DNA from: Aquabacterium humicola
GTDB lineage: Bacteria > Pseudomonadota > Gammaproteobacteria > Burkholderiales > Burkholderiaceae_C
Reading direction: 5' to 3'
NCBI RefSeq assembly: GCF_030167915.1
Contig: NZ_JARGNB010000001.1
Coordinates: forward strand, 868,001-932,000
DNA length: 64,000 bases
The notes beneath the pieces were generated by a model. That model was not told the origin of the DNA and made no database searches. It saw nothing but the letters and a program-made list of their open reading frames with translations. The translations under genes were made by a program, and so were the position numbers. Numbering within the stretch: position 1 is the first letter of the stretch; each line of letters opens with the position of its first letter. Below, in pieces: positions 26,896 to 36,811 of the stretch.

Positions 26896-26987
26896 CACCG
26901 GATGGACGCGGCATGAGCTCGCACGGCCGCCCGAAGGGCGAATCCCCCCTCGGGGGGACGGCGCGCAGCGCGCAGGGGGCGGCATGA
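26896..26987 (+). other. Intergenic repeat-like element with a 24-codon leader frame coupled to the AraC start
   Basis: Between the ATPase stop and the AraC start, the 11-base sequence GCATGAGCTCG occurs twice (26911 and 26982). The first copy opens a 24-codon frame at 26913, whose TGA (26985-26987) overlaps the AraC ATG as ATGA. The DNA between holds GC-rich inverted-repeat sequence (CCCCCCTCGGGGGG and GCGCGCAGCGCGC types) resembling intergenic repeats common in Burkholderiales. It may be a translated leader or simply a repeat insertion that duplicated the start region. Confidence 0.45.
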
Positions 26988-28015
26988 GCTCGGCCCCCCG
27001 GCGCGCCACCTTCGTGCTGCTGCCGCCCGTGTCGCTGCTCGCGCTGGGCGGCGCGCTCGAGGCGCTGAAGGCGGCCAACCAGGCGCTCGGCAGCCGGACC
27101 TATGCGGTGCGGCTGCTGTCGATCGACGGCCGGCCGGTGGCCGACACGATAAGCAGCGAAGTGAGCGTGCAGGGCTCGCTCGACGGCCACGATGTCGCGC
27201 TGGACGACCTGCTGGTGCTGGCCACCGACGCGCCCCCGCTCGACCCGGACGACCGGCTCGGCCCGCTGGGCGGGTTGCTGCGCGCGGCCGCCGCGGCCGG
27301 CCGGACGATCGCCACCCTCGGCAGCGGCGCGGTCTGGGCCGCGCGCTGCGGCGTGCTCGGCGGCTACCGCACCACGCTGCCCTGGCGCGAGGTGCGCGGC
27401 CTGGCCGAACGGCACCTGGATGTCGTCGTCTCGAGCAACGTCTTCGAGATCGACCGCGAGCGCCTCGGCTGCGCCGGCGGCAGCGCGAGCCTGGACATGA
27501 TGATCGCCTGGCTCGGCCGGCGCCACGGCCAGCGCGTGGTGCAGCAGCTGATCGCGCACTTCGGCCTGACGCGCCTGCGCGCCGCCGACGAGCGGCAGCC
27601 GACGCCGAGCGCCGCGCTGCCCGGCACGTCGAGCAAGCTCTCGGAGGCGATCGCGCTGATGGAAGCCAACCTCGGCGAGCCGCTCGCCACCGAGGACATC
27701 GCGCAGCTGGTCGGCGTCTCGCGGCGCCAACTCGAGCGCCTGTTCAAGCAGCACCTGGATGCGCTGCCGTCGCGCTGGTACACCGAGCTGCGGCTCGCGC
27801 AGGCCCGGCGCCTGCTGCAGGAAAGCTCGCAGTCGATCCTGCAGATCGGGCTGGCCTGCGGCTTCTCGTCCGGCCCGCGTTTTTCGAATGCCTACCGCGC
27901 CCACTTCGGGCGCACCCCCCGCGACGAACGCGCCGGCCGCGCCGCCGCGTGGCGGGCGGCCCGTCCGGGCGATGCGGTCCCGGCCGCGGCTTCACCGAGC
28001 GAGGAGGCTCCATGA
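26984..28015 (+). CDS. AraC-family regulator with GATase1-like domain (ArgR type)
   Basis: Protein of 343 residues. The N-terminal domain (about 1-190) is of the DJ-1/class-I glutamine amidotransferase-like kind found in arginine- and carnitine-responsive AraC regulators. A C-terminal double helix-turn-helix (about 215-310) contains LVGVSRRQLERLFK and the motif LQIGLACGFSSGPRFSNAY. The architecture matches Pseudomonas ArgR, which activates arginine uptake and succinyltransferase genes. Its stop overlaps the next start (ATGA). It lies exactly between the uptake and the succinyltransferase genes, so arginine-dependent control of this locus is the natural reading. Confidence 0.9.
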   Translation: MSSAPRRATFVLLPPVSLLALGGALEALKAANQALGSRTYAVRLLSIDGRPVADTISSEVSVQGSLDGHDVALDDLLVLATDAPPLDPDDRLGPLGGLLRAAAAAGRTIATLGSGAVWAARCGVLGGYRTTLPWREVRGLAERHLDVVVSSNVFEIDRERLGCAGGSASLDMMIAWLGRRHGQRVVQQLIAHFGLTRLRAADERQPTPSAALPGTSSKLSEAIALMEANLGEPLATEDIAQLVGVSRRQLERLFKQHLDALPSRWYTELRLAQARRLLQESSQSILQIGLACGFSSGPRFSNAYRAHFGRTPRDERAGRAAAWRAARPGDAVPAAASPSEEAP

Positions 28016-29094
28016 CCCTGTCCGATGTCGACCCGGGCCGCTTCGTGCTGCGGCCCTCCACCCCCGACGACCTGCCGGCGTTCGAGCGCTTCGCGGCCGC
28101 CAGCGCGCACGGCATCACCACGCTGCCGGCGGACCGCCAGAAGCTGGCCGAACGCCTCGACCGCTCGGCGCATGCCTTCGCCACGTCCGACGATGCCAGC
28201 GGCGAGGAGATCTACCTGTTCGTGCTCGAGGACCGCGCGACCGGCGGCATCGTCGGCACCAGCGGCATCGCGGCGAGCGCCGGATTCGCCGACCGCTTCT
28301 ACAGCTACCGCAACGAGTTCATCGTGCATGCGAGCGCGGCGCTGGGCGTGAGCAACCGCATCCACACGCTGCACCTGTGCCACGACCTGACGGACGTGAC
28401 GCTGCTGACGTCCTTCTACATCGAGCCGGCCTACGAGCGCACGCTGGCGCCGCAGCTGCTCTCGCGCGCCCGGCTGCTGTTCATCGGCGCGCACCCCGAA
28501 CGCTTCTCCGACCGCATCGCCGCCGAGAGCCCCGGGCTCGCCGACGACCGCGGGCGCTGCCCGTTCTGGGATGCGGTGGGCCGGCGCTTCTTCGGCGTCG
28601 ACTACCCGGAGATCGAGCGGCTTGCCGGCGGGCGCAGCAAGGCCTTCATCGCCGAGCTGCTGCCGCACTCGCCGGTGTACGTGCCGCTGCTGCCCGAGGA
28701 GGCGCAGTGGGCCATCGGCCAGCTGCATCCGGTGGCCGAGCTGCCGTTCTCGATCCTGCTCGACGAGGGCTTCGATGCCGACACCTACATCGACATCTTC
28801 GACGGCGGCCCGACGGTCGAGGCGCGGCTCGCGATGCTGAAGACCGTGGGGCGCATGCGGCATCGCCAGGCCCTGGTGCTGCGCGAGGGCGCGGCCGCCG
28901 GCGCTGCACCGGGCGCCTGGCAGCTGGTGAGCACCACGCGGCGCGATCACTTCCGCGCCGCGCTGGCGCCCGACGCGGGCGACGCCGGATCGCTGCCCCT
29001 GCCACAGGCCACCGCGGCGCAGCTGGGCGTGCGGGACGACGATGCACTGCTGAGCGCGGCACTCGATGCCGGCGGCCGGCCGGAGGACGAATGA
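28012..29094 (+). CDS. Arginine N-succinyltransferase-like subunit, larger
   Basis: Protein of 360 residues of the AstA/AruF-AruG family with a GNAT-type fold. Recognisable family segments include SYRNEFIVHASAALGVSN, the PFWDAVGRRFF core near 185, AQWAIGQLHP, and the terminal DGGPTVEAR. Arginine N-succinyltransferase moves succinyl from succinyl-CoA to arginine, the first step of the ammonia-producing AST pathway. The ATG at 28012 has GAGGAGG upstream and overlaps the AraC stop. The remaining AST genes (astB, astD, astE) are not in the window. Either arginine itself or the dipeptide could be the true acceptor. Confidence 0.85.
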   Translation: MTLSDVDPGRFVLRPSTPDDLPAFERFAAASAHGITTLPADRQKLAERLDRSAHAFATSDDASGEEIYLFVLEDRATGGIVGTSGIAASAGFADRFYSYRNEFIVHASAALGVSNRIHTLHLCHDLTDVTLLTSFYIEPAYERTLAPQLLSRARLLFIGAHPERFSDRIAAESPGLADDRGRCPFWDAVGRRFFGVDYPEIERLAGGRSKAFIAELLPHSPVYVPLLPEEAQWAIGQLHPVAELPFSILLDEGFDADTYIDIFDGGPTVEARLAMLKTVGRMRHRQALVLREGAAAGAAPGAWQLVSTTRRDHFRAALAPDAGDAGSLPLPQATAAQLGVRDDDALLSAALDAGGRPEDE

Positions 29095-29846
29095 TGCAGA
29101 CCTATCGCCTGCGCGAGGTGCAGCCCGCGGACCTGGACGCCATGGCGCGCTGGCTGCCACCCGATGCCGAGCGCACGCTCCCCGCGCAAGGGGCCGGCGA
29201 ATGGTGGCTCGCGGCGGTCGGACCCGGCGCCGAAACGCCGATCGCCGCGCTGCGCGTGCGCACGGCGCTCGGCCTGGACCGGCCGCGCTACTGGTACCGC
29301 GTCGGCTGCATGGTGCATGCCGCGGCCGAGTTGGGGCTGTTCCAGCGCCAGTCGACCCTGCAGCTGGGCAACGACCACACCGGAGCGGCGGAGCTGGCCG
29401 ACCTGGCCGTCGATGCCGCGCGCCTCGACCACGAGCAGGCCCGGCAGGCGCAGCGGGCGCTGCAGGCCGAGTGCTTGCGAAGACTCCACGCCGAAGCGGC
29501 CGCCGGCCGATGCACGGCCGACACGATCGTCGCGGAACTGCCGGGGCGGCGCGACGCGGCCGGACGCTCGCCGTTCTGGGACGGGCTGGGGCGGCACTTC
29601 CATGCCGGCGATCCGGACGAGGCCCGCGCCCGGTTCGGCGTCGCCTGGCGCACCCAGGTCGCCGCGCTGATGCCCCGCCAGTGCATCTACGTCTCGATGC
29701 TGTCGCCCGATGCCCAGTCGGCGATCGGCCAGGTGGACGCCGGCAGCGCGGCGATCGCCGAGGCGCTCCTGGACAACGGCTTCGCGCGCGGGCACCACGT
29801 GCGCATCGACGACGGCGGGCCGGTGTTCGAGCGGCGGATCGGGTGA
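29091..29846 (+). CDS. Arginine N-succinyltransferase-like subunit, shortened
   Basis: Protein of 251 residues, clearly related to the preceding subunit: YRVGCMVHAAAELGLF, LGNDHTGAAEL, SPFWDGLGRHF, AQSAIGQVDAG and DDGGPVFERR align with family positions. At about 90-110 residues shorter than usual AstA proteins it lacks part of the N-terminal half and the C-terminal tail. It overlaps the larger subunit's stop by ATGA (two adjacent ATG codons at 29091 and 29094). Pseudomonads use two paralogous subunits (AruF/AruG), so a heteromeric enzyme is plausible. It reads intact with normal codon use and does not look like a pseudogene. Confidence 0.8.
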   Translation: MMQTYRLREVQPADLDAMARWLPPDAERTLPAQGAGEWWLAAVGPGAETPIAALRVRTALGLDRPRYWYRVGCMVHAAAELGLFQRQSTLQLGNDHTGAAELADLAVDAARLDHEQARQAQRALQAECLRRLHAEAAAGRCTADTIVAELPGRRDAAGRSPFWDGLGRHFHAGDPDEARARFGVAWRTQVAALMPRQCIYVSMLSPDAQSAIGQVDAGSAAIAEALLDNGFARGHHVRIDDGGPVFERRIG

Positions 29847-29886
29847 CGCCGGGGCGCGATGCCGCCCTGGCCTGCAAGCGCCGTTT

Positions 29887-30696
29887 CTAACGCCGTTCGA
29901 ACGCGGCCATCGCCGACGGCATCGCCGTCGTCCCGGCGGGCGCGTGGGTCTCGGCGTCGACGACCGCCAGGGGGGCGGTGATGGCCGCGAGGCTGCCGTC
30001 GCGCGCCACCGCCTCGAAGCTGCGCCGCAGCAGCGTCCGAACCCTGGCCGGCAGGCGCCAGGAGGCCGCCATCCACAGCGGGTTGTCGGCCACCGGGCTG
30101 CCCATGCGGAACGCCTCCGGCGCGAAGCCGGCGTCACGAATGCGGGCGGCGGCGGTGAAGGTGTTGGAGAACCAGGCGTCGATGCGCCCCGCCACCAGCT
30201 TGCGCACGTTCTGATCCTCGCTCGGCACCGTCTCCAGGTTGATCAAACCGGCATCGACCAGCGTGCGGTGCAGCGAGGTGCCGCCGCGCACGCCGACCCG
30301 CCGCAACGCACTGGCCTGGGCCAGGCTGTGCACCGGCGGCCCGACCGAGATGAAGCGGAAGCGGTCCTGGTGGACCTCGCCGATCCAGTCGAACGCGCGC
30401 TCCCTGGCCGCCAGGCGCGTGATGCACACCGCCACTGCCGGCTCGTGTTCCAGCACCATCAGCAGCCGCGGGACCGGCAGCACCTCCAGGCTGTGGTCGA
30501 CGCCTGCCCGGCCGGCCACGGCCCGCACCAGGTCGACGGCAGGCCCGCTGTGCGTGCGGCCGCGCACCACCAGCAGCGGCGGCTCTTCCCAGGCGAGGAA
30601 ACGCAGGCGCTCGCCGGGCGATGCCCGCAGCGGCAGGGTCGCCGCCGCCGCCAGCGCAGCGGCGCCACGCAACAGGCCGCGTCGCCTGGCGTTCAT
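29887..30696 (-). CDS. Periplasmic solute-binding-like protein with twin-arginine signal
   Basis: Protein of 269 residues. The N-terminus has RRRGLLRG before a hydrophobic Ala-rich core, a possible Tat signal. The rest is a family-3 solute-binding fold (ligand region AVCITRLAARERAFDWIG, then GGTSLHRTLVDAG and KLVAGRIDAWFSN). There are no transporter genes next to it on its strand, and it is convergent with the succinyltransferase genes. It may be an orphan sensor-type or accessory binding protein. Its ligand is unknown; linkage to amino-acid uptake is only by proximity. Confidence 0.75.
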   Translation of the reverse strand: MNARRRGLLRGAAALAAAATLPLRASPGERLRFLAWEEPPLLVVRGRTHSGPAVDLVRAVAGRAGVDHSLEVLPVPRLLMVLEHEPAVAVCITRLAARERAFDWIGEVHQDRFRFISVGPPVHSLAQASALRRVGVRGGTSLHRTLVDAGLINLETVPSEDQNVRKLVAGRIDAWFSNTFTAAARIRDAGFAPEAFRMGSPVADNPLWMAASWRLPARVRTLLRRSFEAVARDGSLAAITAPLAVVDAETHAPAGTTAMPSAMAAFERR

Positions 30697-30720
30697 GCCG
30701 CCGCCTGTCGTCCGGGCTGG

Positions 30721-32028
30721 TCAGGAGGCGACGCCGGCGTAGGGCACCGCCTCGCCGCCATAGCGCCGCACCCGGATGTTGGCCTGCTCGCCATGGGCCA
30801 CCATGCCCTCGATGGCGCACAGCCGCGAGCAATAACGGCCGATCAGCGCGGAGGCTTCGTCGGTCAGCACCTTCTGGTAGGTGCAGGTCTTGATGAACTT
30901 GCCGACCCACAGCCCGCCGGTGTAGCGCGCGGCCTTGCCGGTGGGCAGCGTGTGGTTGGTGCCGATCACCTTGTCGCCGTAGGCGACGTTGGTGCGCGGC
31001 CCCAGGAACAGCGCGCCGTAGTTGCGCATGTGCGCCAGGAAGTAGTCCGGGTCGCGGGTCATCACCTGCACGTGTTCGCTCGCGATGCGGTCGGCTTCGC
31101 GCACCATCTCCTCGTCGCTGTCGCAGACGATCACCTCGCCGTAGTCGCGCCAGGAGACGCCGGCGGTCGCCGCCGTCGGCAGCACCGCCAGCAGCCGCTC
31201 GACCTCGGCCATCGTCTCGCGCGCCAGGCGCTCGCTGGTGGTGAGCAGGATCGCCGGGGTGTTGTAGCCGTGCTCGGCCTGGCCCAGCAGGTCGGTGGCG
31301 CACAGTTCGGCGTCGACCGAGTCGTCGGCGATCACCAGGGTCTCCGAGGGACCCGCCAGCAGGTCGATGCCGACCCGGCCGAACAGCTGGCGCTTGGCCT
31401 CGGCGACGTAGGCATTGCCGGGACCGACCAGCATCGTCACCGGCGCGATCGACGGCGTGCCCAGCGCCATCGCACCGATCGCCTGCACGCCGCCGAGCGT
31501 GTAGATCTCGTCGGCGCCGCCCAGGTGCATCGCCGCCACCACCGCCGGCAGCGCCTGCCCGTTCACCGGCGGCGAACTCGCGACGATTCGGGGCACGCCG
31601 GCCACCTTGGCCGTCACCACGCCCATGTGGGCCGAGGCCACCAGCGGGAACTTGCCGCCGGGCACGTAGCAGGCCACGCTCTCTACGGCCAGGTTGCGGT
31701 GGCCCAGCACCACGCCCGGCAAGGTCTCGACCTCGACGTCGCGCAGCGCCTCCTTCTGCACCTGCGCGAAGTGGCGGATCTGCTGCTGCGCGAAGCGGAT
31801 GTCGTCGAGCTGACCGGGCGTCAGCTGCCGCACGCACGCCTGGATCTCGGCCTCGGACAGCCGGAAGGACTCCGGGCTCCAGCGGTCGTACTTCGCCGAC
31901 AGTTCACGCACCGCGGCATCGCCGCGCGCCTCGATGTCGCGCAGGATGGCGACCACGGTGTCGCGCACGGCCTGCGCGTCGGTGGCGGATTGTTCGGCCG
32001 TGCGGCCGGTCTTCAGGAATCGAACCAT
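30721..32028 (-). CDS. Histidinol-dehydrogenase-family enzyme of an uptake/catabolic operon
   Basis: Protein of 435 residues of the HisD superfamily. It has the typical [13 protein letters not shown], the zinc/catalytic segment [24 protein letters not shown] and the C-terminal TGGLWVGKF region. True HisD takes histidinol to histidine in two NAD-dependent steps. Relatives such as the sulfopropanediol dehydrogenases oxidise a primary alcohol to an acid. This copy is the last gene of a sugar-type ABC transporter operon, 41 bases after a permease gene and far from histidine genes. A catabolic alcohol-to-acid oxidation of the imported compound is therefore more likely than histidine synthesis. Confidence 0.82.
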   Translation of the reverse strand: MVRFLKTGRTAEQSATDAQAVRDTVVAILRDIEARGDAAVRELSAKYDRWSPESFRLSEAEIQACVRQLTPGQLDDIRFAQQQIRHFAQVQKEALRDVEVETLPGVVLGHRNLAVESVACYVPGGKFPLVASAHMGVVTAKVAGVPRIVASSPPVNGQALPAVVAAMHLGGADEIYTLGGVQAIGAMALGTPSIAPVTMLVGPGNAYVAEAKRQLFGRVGIDLLAGPSETLVIADDSVDAELCATDLLGQAEHGYNTPAILLTTSERLARETMAEVERLLAVLPTAATAGVSWRDYGEVIVCDSDEEMVREADRIASEHVQVMTRDPDYFLAHMRNYGALFLGPRTNVAYGDKVIGTNHTLPTGKAARYTGGLWVGKFIKTCTYQKVLTDEASALIGRYCSRLCAIEGMVAHGEQANIRVRRYGGEAVPYAGVAS

Positions 32029-32069
32029 GACAGCTCCTTGAGGAAAACGAACGACCCGCTGCGCCGGTG

Positions 32070-33059
32070 CTAGCGCGGCATGCGCGTGGCATGCACCGCC
32101 GCGGCGAGCAGGATGACCAGGCCCTTGATCACCAGCTGCAGTTCGACCGGCAGGCCGAGCAGCAGCACCAGGTTGAAGAGCACCACCAGGATCAGCGCAC
32201 CCAGCAGCGCACCCAGCACGCTGCCGGCGCCGCCGCCGAGCACGACGCCGCCGATCACGGCCGCGACGATCGAGTCGAGCTCGTAGCCGCGGCCGACCCA
32301 GTTGTCGACCGTGCCGACGTAGCCGATCAGCACCAGCCCGGCCAGGCCCGACAGCAGCGCGCCCAGGACATAACACGCGATGGTGACGGCGCCGGCGTCG
32401 ATGCCCACCAGCGCCGCCGCGCGCGGGTTGGTGCCGGTGACGTAGATCCGGCGGCCGAAGGTCGTGCGGTGCAGCAGCAGCACCAGCGCGACCGACACCG
32501 CCGCCACCAGCAGCAGCGACACGGGCACGCCGACCAGCGTGCCGGTGCCCAGCAGGCGCAGCGCGGGCGGCAGCTCGCCCGAAGGCGCGCCCTTCGTGTA
32601 CGCGAACCGCGCCCCCTGCAGCACGATCATCATCGCCAGCGTCGCCAGGAACGGGCTGACACCGCGCCGCACCACCAGCCAGCCATTGGCCCAGCCCACC
32701 GCGGCAGCCAGCGCCAGCGTGGCCGCGCAGATCGGCAGCGTCATCGCGTTGGACGTGGTCTCGAAGGCCGTCGCGGCCACCGCGACGGTGGCCATCAGCG
32801 ACCCCACCGACAGGTCCAGCCCGCGGGCCAGGATCACCAGCATCTGGCCCAGCACCGCCAGGCACAGCGGGGCCGCCTGCACCGCCAGGTTGCCCAGGTT
32901 GCCGGCGCCCAGGAACGCCGGCGACAGCCAGCCGGCCACGCCGACCAGCAGCGCCAGCACGCCGCCCAGCAGCCAGACCTCGCGTGCCAGCACGGGGTTG
33001 TCGCGACCGGACTCGCGCGGGGCCGCGGATGCCAACATGCGAAGTGCGCGGGTGTTCAC
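32070..33059 (-). CDS. Sugar ABC transporter permease (RbsC-like), second
   Basis: Protein of 329 residues with about nine hydrophobic segments. It has the RbsC/AraH-type motif [13 protein letters not shown] near 80 and a [23 protein letters not shown] stretch split by the usual loop near 265. The start is GTG at 33059, with GGAGG upstream; an ATG 7 codons later is possible. It lies 13 bases after the other permease gene. The pair probably forms a heterodimeric channel for the operon's unknown substrate. Confidence 0.88.
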   Translation of the reverse strand: MNTRALRMLASAAPRESGRDNPVLAREVWLLGGVLALLVGVAGWLSPAFLGAGNLGNLAVQAAPLCLAVLGQMLVILARGLDLSVGSLMATVAVAATAFETTSNAMTLPICAATLALAAAVGWANGWLVVRRGVSPFLATLAMMIVLQGARFAYTKGAPSGELPPALRLLGTGTLVGVPVSLLLVAAVSVALVLLLHRTTFGRRIYVTGTNPRAAALVGIDAGAVTIACYVLGALLSGLAGLVLIGYVGTVDNWVGRGYELDSIVAAVIGGVVLGGGAGSVLGALLGALILVVLFNLVLLLGLPVELQLVIKGLVILLAAAVHATRMPR

Positions 33060-33072
33060 GATCCGTTCCTCC

Positions 33073-34023
33073 TCAGGCGCCGTGCCCGCGCCGGCGCTGG
33101 AACAGCACCGCGGCGATGATGATCAGGCCCTGGATCGTCCACTGCAGGAAGGTGGAGACGTTCATGTAGTTCAGCACGTTGCCCAGCAGCACCAGCATGA
33201 ACACGCCCAGCAGCGTGCCCAGCACGCCGCCCTTGCCGCCGCCCAGCAGCGTGCCGCCGATCACCACCGGGGTGATCGAGGCCAGCGTCAGCGGCTCGCC
33301 GACCAGCGGGTCGCCGGTGCCGGTGCGCGCCACCAGCACCACCGCGGCGCAGCCGGCGCACAGGCCGCTCAGCGTGAACGCGATCACCGTCGCGCGGCCG
33401 GCGCCGAGGCCGGTCACGCGGGCCGCCTCGGGCTGCCCGCCCGCGGCCAGCAGGCGCAGGCCGCCCGGCGCATGGCGCAGCCACACGCCCAGCGCGGCGA
33501 AGGCGGCCAGCATGCCGAGCCCGGCGTACGACCAGCCGGCCCACTGGCCGTAGGCGATCTCCTGCACCCACGCCGGCACGCTGCCGGCGGGCTGGCGCGT
33601 CACCATCAGCGTCAGGCCGTTGAGCAGCGCCGCCATGCCGATGGTGACCACCAGCGCATGCAGCCGCAGCAGCAGGATCAGCGCCGCGTTCAGCGCGCCG
33701 ATGCCGGCGCCGGCGGCCAGGGTGCCGGCAAGCAGCCAGCCGGCGGCGTCCGGATGGCGCTCCGCCTGCGTGGCGAAGAGCACGCCCAGCGCGCTGACCA
33801 GCGCACCCACCGCGAGGTCGATGCCGCCGGCCAGCACCACGACGGTCTGGCCCAGGCTGACCAGCCCGACCGCCACCGACTGCTCCAGCAGGTTCGACAG
33901 GTTGCCGGTGGTGGCGAAGGCATCGTTGACCGCCACGCCGCAGAGGGCGAGCGCCAGCGACAGCGCCAGCACCACCAGGTGCGAAGGGTCGATGCGGTGC
34001 AGGGCACGAACGGCGAGGCTCAT
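33073..34023 (-). CDS. Sugar ABC transporter permease (RbsC-like), first
   Basis: Protein of 316 residues with about eight to ten membrane segments and the family motif VVLAGGIDLAVGALVS near 65. The C-terminal region contains VVIGGTLLGGGKGG and a final basic tail. It follows the ATPase gene by 10 bases and precedes the second permease gene by 13 bases. Together they form the membrane part of a CUT2-class importer. Confidence 0.9.
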   Translation of the reverse strand: MSLAVRALHRIDPSHLVVLALSLALALCGVAVNDAFATTGNLSNLLEQSVAVGLVSLGQTVVVLAGGIDLAVGALVSALGVLFATQAERHPDAAGWLLAGTLAAGAGIGALNAALILLLRLHALVVTIGMAALLNGLTLMVTRQPAGSVPAWVQEIAYGQWAGWSYAGLGMLAAFAALGVWLRHAPGGLRLLAAGGQPEAARVTGLGAGRATVIAFTLSGLCAGCAAVVLVARTGTGDPLVGEPLTLASITPVVIGGTLLGGGKGGVLGTLLGVFMLVLLGNVLNYMNVSTFLQWTIQGLIIIAAVLFQRRRGHGA

Positions 34024-34033
34024 GGGGGTCTCC

Positions 34034-35548
<1,515 letters not shown>

Positions 35549-35608
35549 CGCCTGACTCCCGAAGTGCTCGTGCCCGCGCCCATGTCCGACATGCCCGTCA
35601 CCGTGGCG

Positions 35609-36760
35609 TCACTGCGGCAGATCGACCTTGAAGGTCTTCGGGTTGTAGTTGGGCCCCATGCCGTGGCCCATGATCAGGTCGTCCGGCGCGGCCATCTGCA
35701 CGTAGTTCTTCAGCCGCGTATCGCCGCGCACCGACAGCGTGTCGTCGTTGTCGGCGGTGACGATCTGGAAGTTGATCGACAGCGTCTTCGGCACCGACAC
35801 GCCCTGCAGCACGTCCAGCGCCGTCTCGACCGCCTTGATGCCCATCGACGGCGTGTAGTCGATGCCCACGTACGGGAACTTGTGCTCGAAGGCGAGCTTG
35901 TACATGCGATTCAGGTCGCCGCCGGTGATCGGCGGCACGGTGCTGCCCGCCCAGCCGGCCGCCAGGAAGGCCTCCACCGCGCCCGAGCCCTGCAGGCCGG
36001 AGTCGGCCCAGACCCCTTGGATGGACTTGCCGTGCTTCTGGATCATCGCGGCGGTCACCGTCTTGCCGGTGGCCGGGCTCCAGCCGGTGTACTGCGTGTC
36101 CAGGATCTTGATGTCGGGGAACATCGCGAAGACTTCCCTGGCGGCCTTCAGCCGCATCTCGGCCGGGCTGGCGCCGGCCAGGCCCGGCAGCAGCACGATG
36201 TTGCCCTTGCCGCCCAGCTTCTCGGCCAGCCACGTCGCGTTCAGCCGGGCCAGCGCCTGGTCGGACGCCGTGACGAAGCTGACGAAGGAACTGTCGCTTT
36301 TCGGGCGCCGCGCCACCGTGATCACCGGGATGCCCTGCTTCATCACCCGCTGCAGCACCGGGTCCAGCGGGTCGGCCGCCGCGGGGTTGACGATCAGCAG
36401 GTCGATCTTCTGGTTGACCAGGTCCTGGATGTCGTTGATCTGCTTGGCGGCGTTGCCGTTCGCGTCGGTGACGATCAGGCGCTTGATCTTCGACTTGTTC
36501 TGCGCCGCGGACCACTGCACGCCGTGCGTGAAGGCCACCAGCCACAGGTCGCCCTGCGAGGCGTTGGCGAAGCCGATGGTGTACGGGCCGTCCTTCTTGA
36601 ACCGGGCGGTGTCGGCCAGCTCGTTGAACGACGGGTTCCAGAGGAACGAGCGCGAGACGCCGCGGTAGTCGGCGTGGGCGTGCACGGCGGCGGCCAGCAG
36701 GGTGGCGCAGACGAGGGAACGGCGCAGCCGAGCCGCACCGCGCGCGGCGGTTGACTTCAT
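35609..36760 (-). CDS. Periplasmic sugar-binding protein of the ABC importer
   Basis: Protein of 383 residues with a Sec signal (cleavage near AHAD, 30) and a type-I periplasmic-binding fold of the RbsB group: YTIGFANASQGDLW at the start, DANGNAAKQINDIQDLV, then LLIVNPAAADPLDPVL. The final 40 residues, with VRGDTRLKNYVQ, extend beyond simple ribose-binding proteins. It is followed by the ATPase and permease genes and preceded by the TPP enzyme gene. No ligand can be named from the sequence. Confidence 0.88.
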   Translation of the reverse strand: MKSTAARGAARLRRSLVCATLLAAAVHAHADYRGVSRSFLWNPSFNELADTARFKKDGPYTIGFANASQGDLWLVAFTHGVQWSAAQNKSKIKRLIVTDANGNAAKQINDIQDLVNQKIDLLIVNPAAADPLDPVLQRVMKQGIPVITVARRPKSDSSFVSFVTASDQALARLNATWLAEKLGGKGNIVLLPGLAGASPAEMRLKAAREVFAMFPDIKILDTQYTGWSPATGKTVTAAMIQKHGKSIQGVWADSGLQGSGAVEAFLAAGWAGSTVPPITGGDLNRMYKLAFEHKFPYVGIDYTPSMGIKAVETALDVLQGVSVPKTLSINFQIVTADNDDTLSVRGDTRLKNYVQMAAPDDLIMGHGMGPNYNPKTFKVDLPQ

Positions 36761-36811
36761 GGGGATCTCCTTGGAGGAAGTTGCTTTGCTGACGGGCGAA
36801 AGACGCGGCCT

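Noticed and set aside
30721-32028. Histidine biosynthesis gene hisD
   Set aside because: No other his genes nearby. It sits at the end of a sugar-type importer operon, and catabolic HisD-like dehydrogenases are well known, so a biosynthetic role is not supported.
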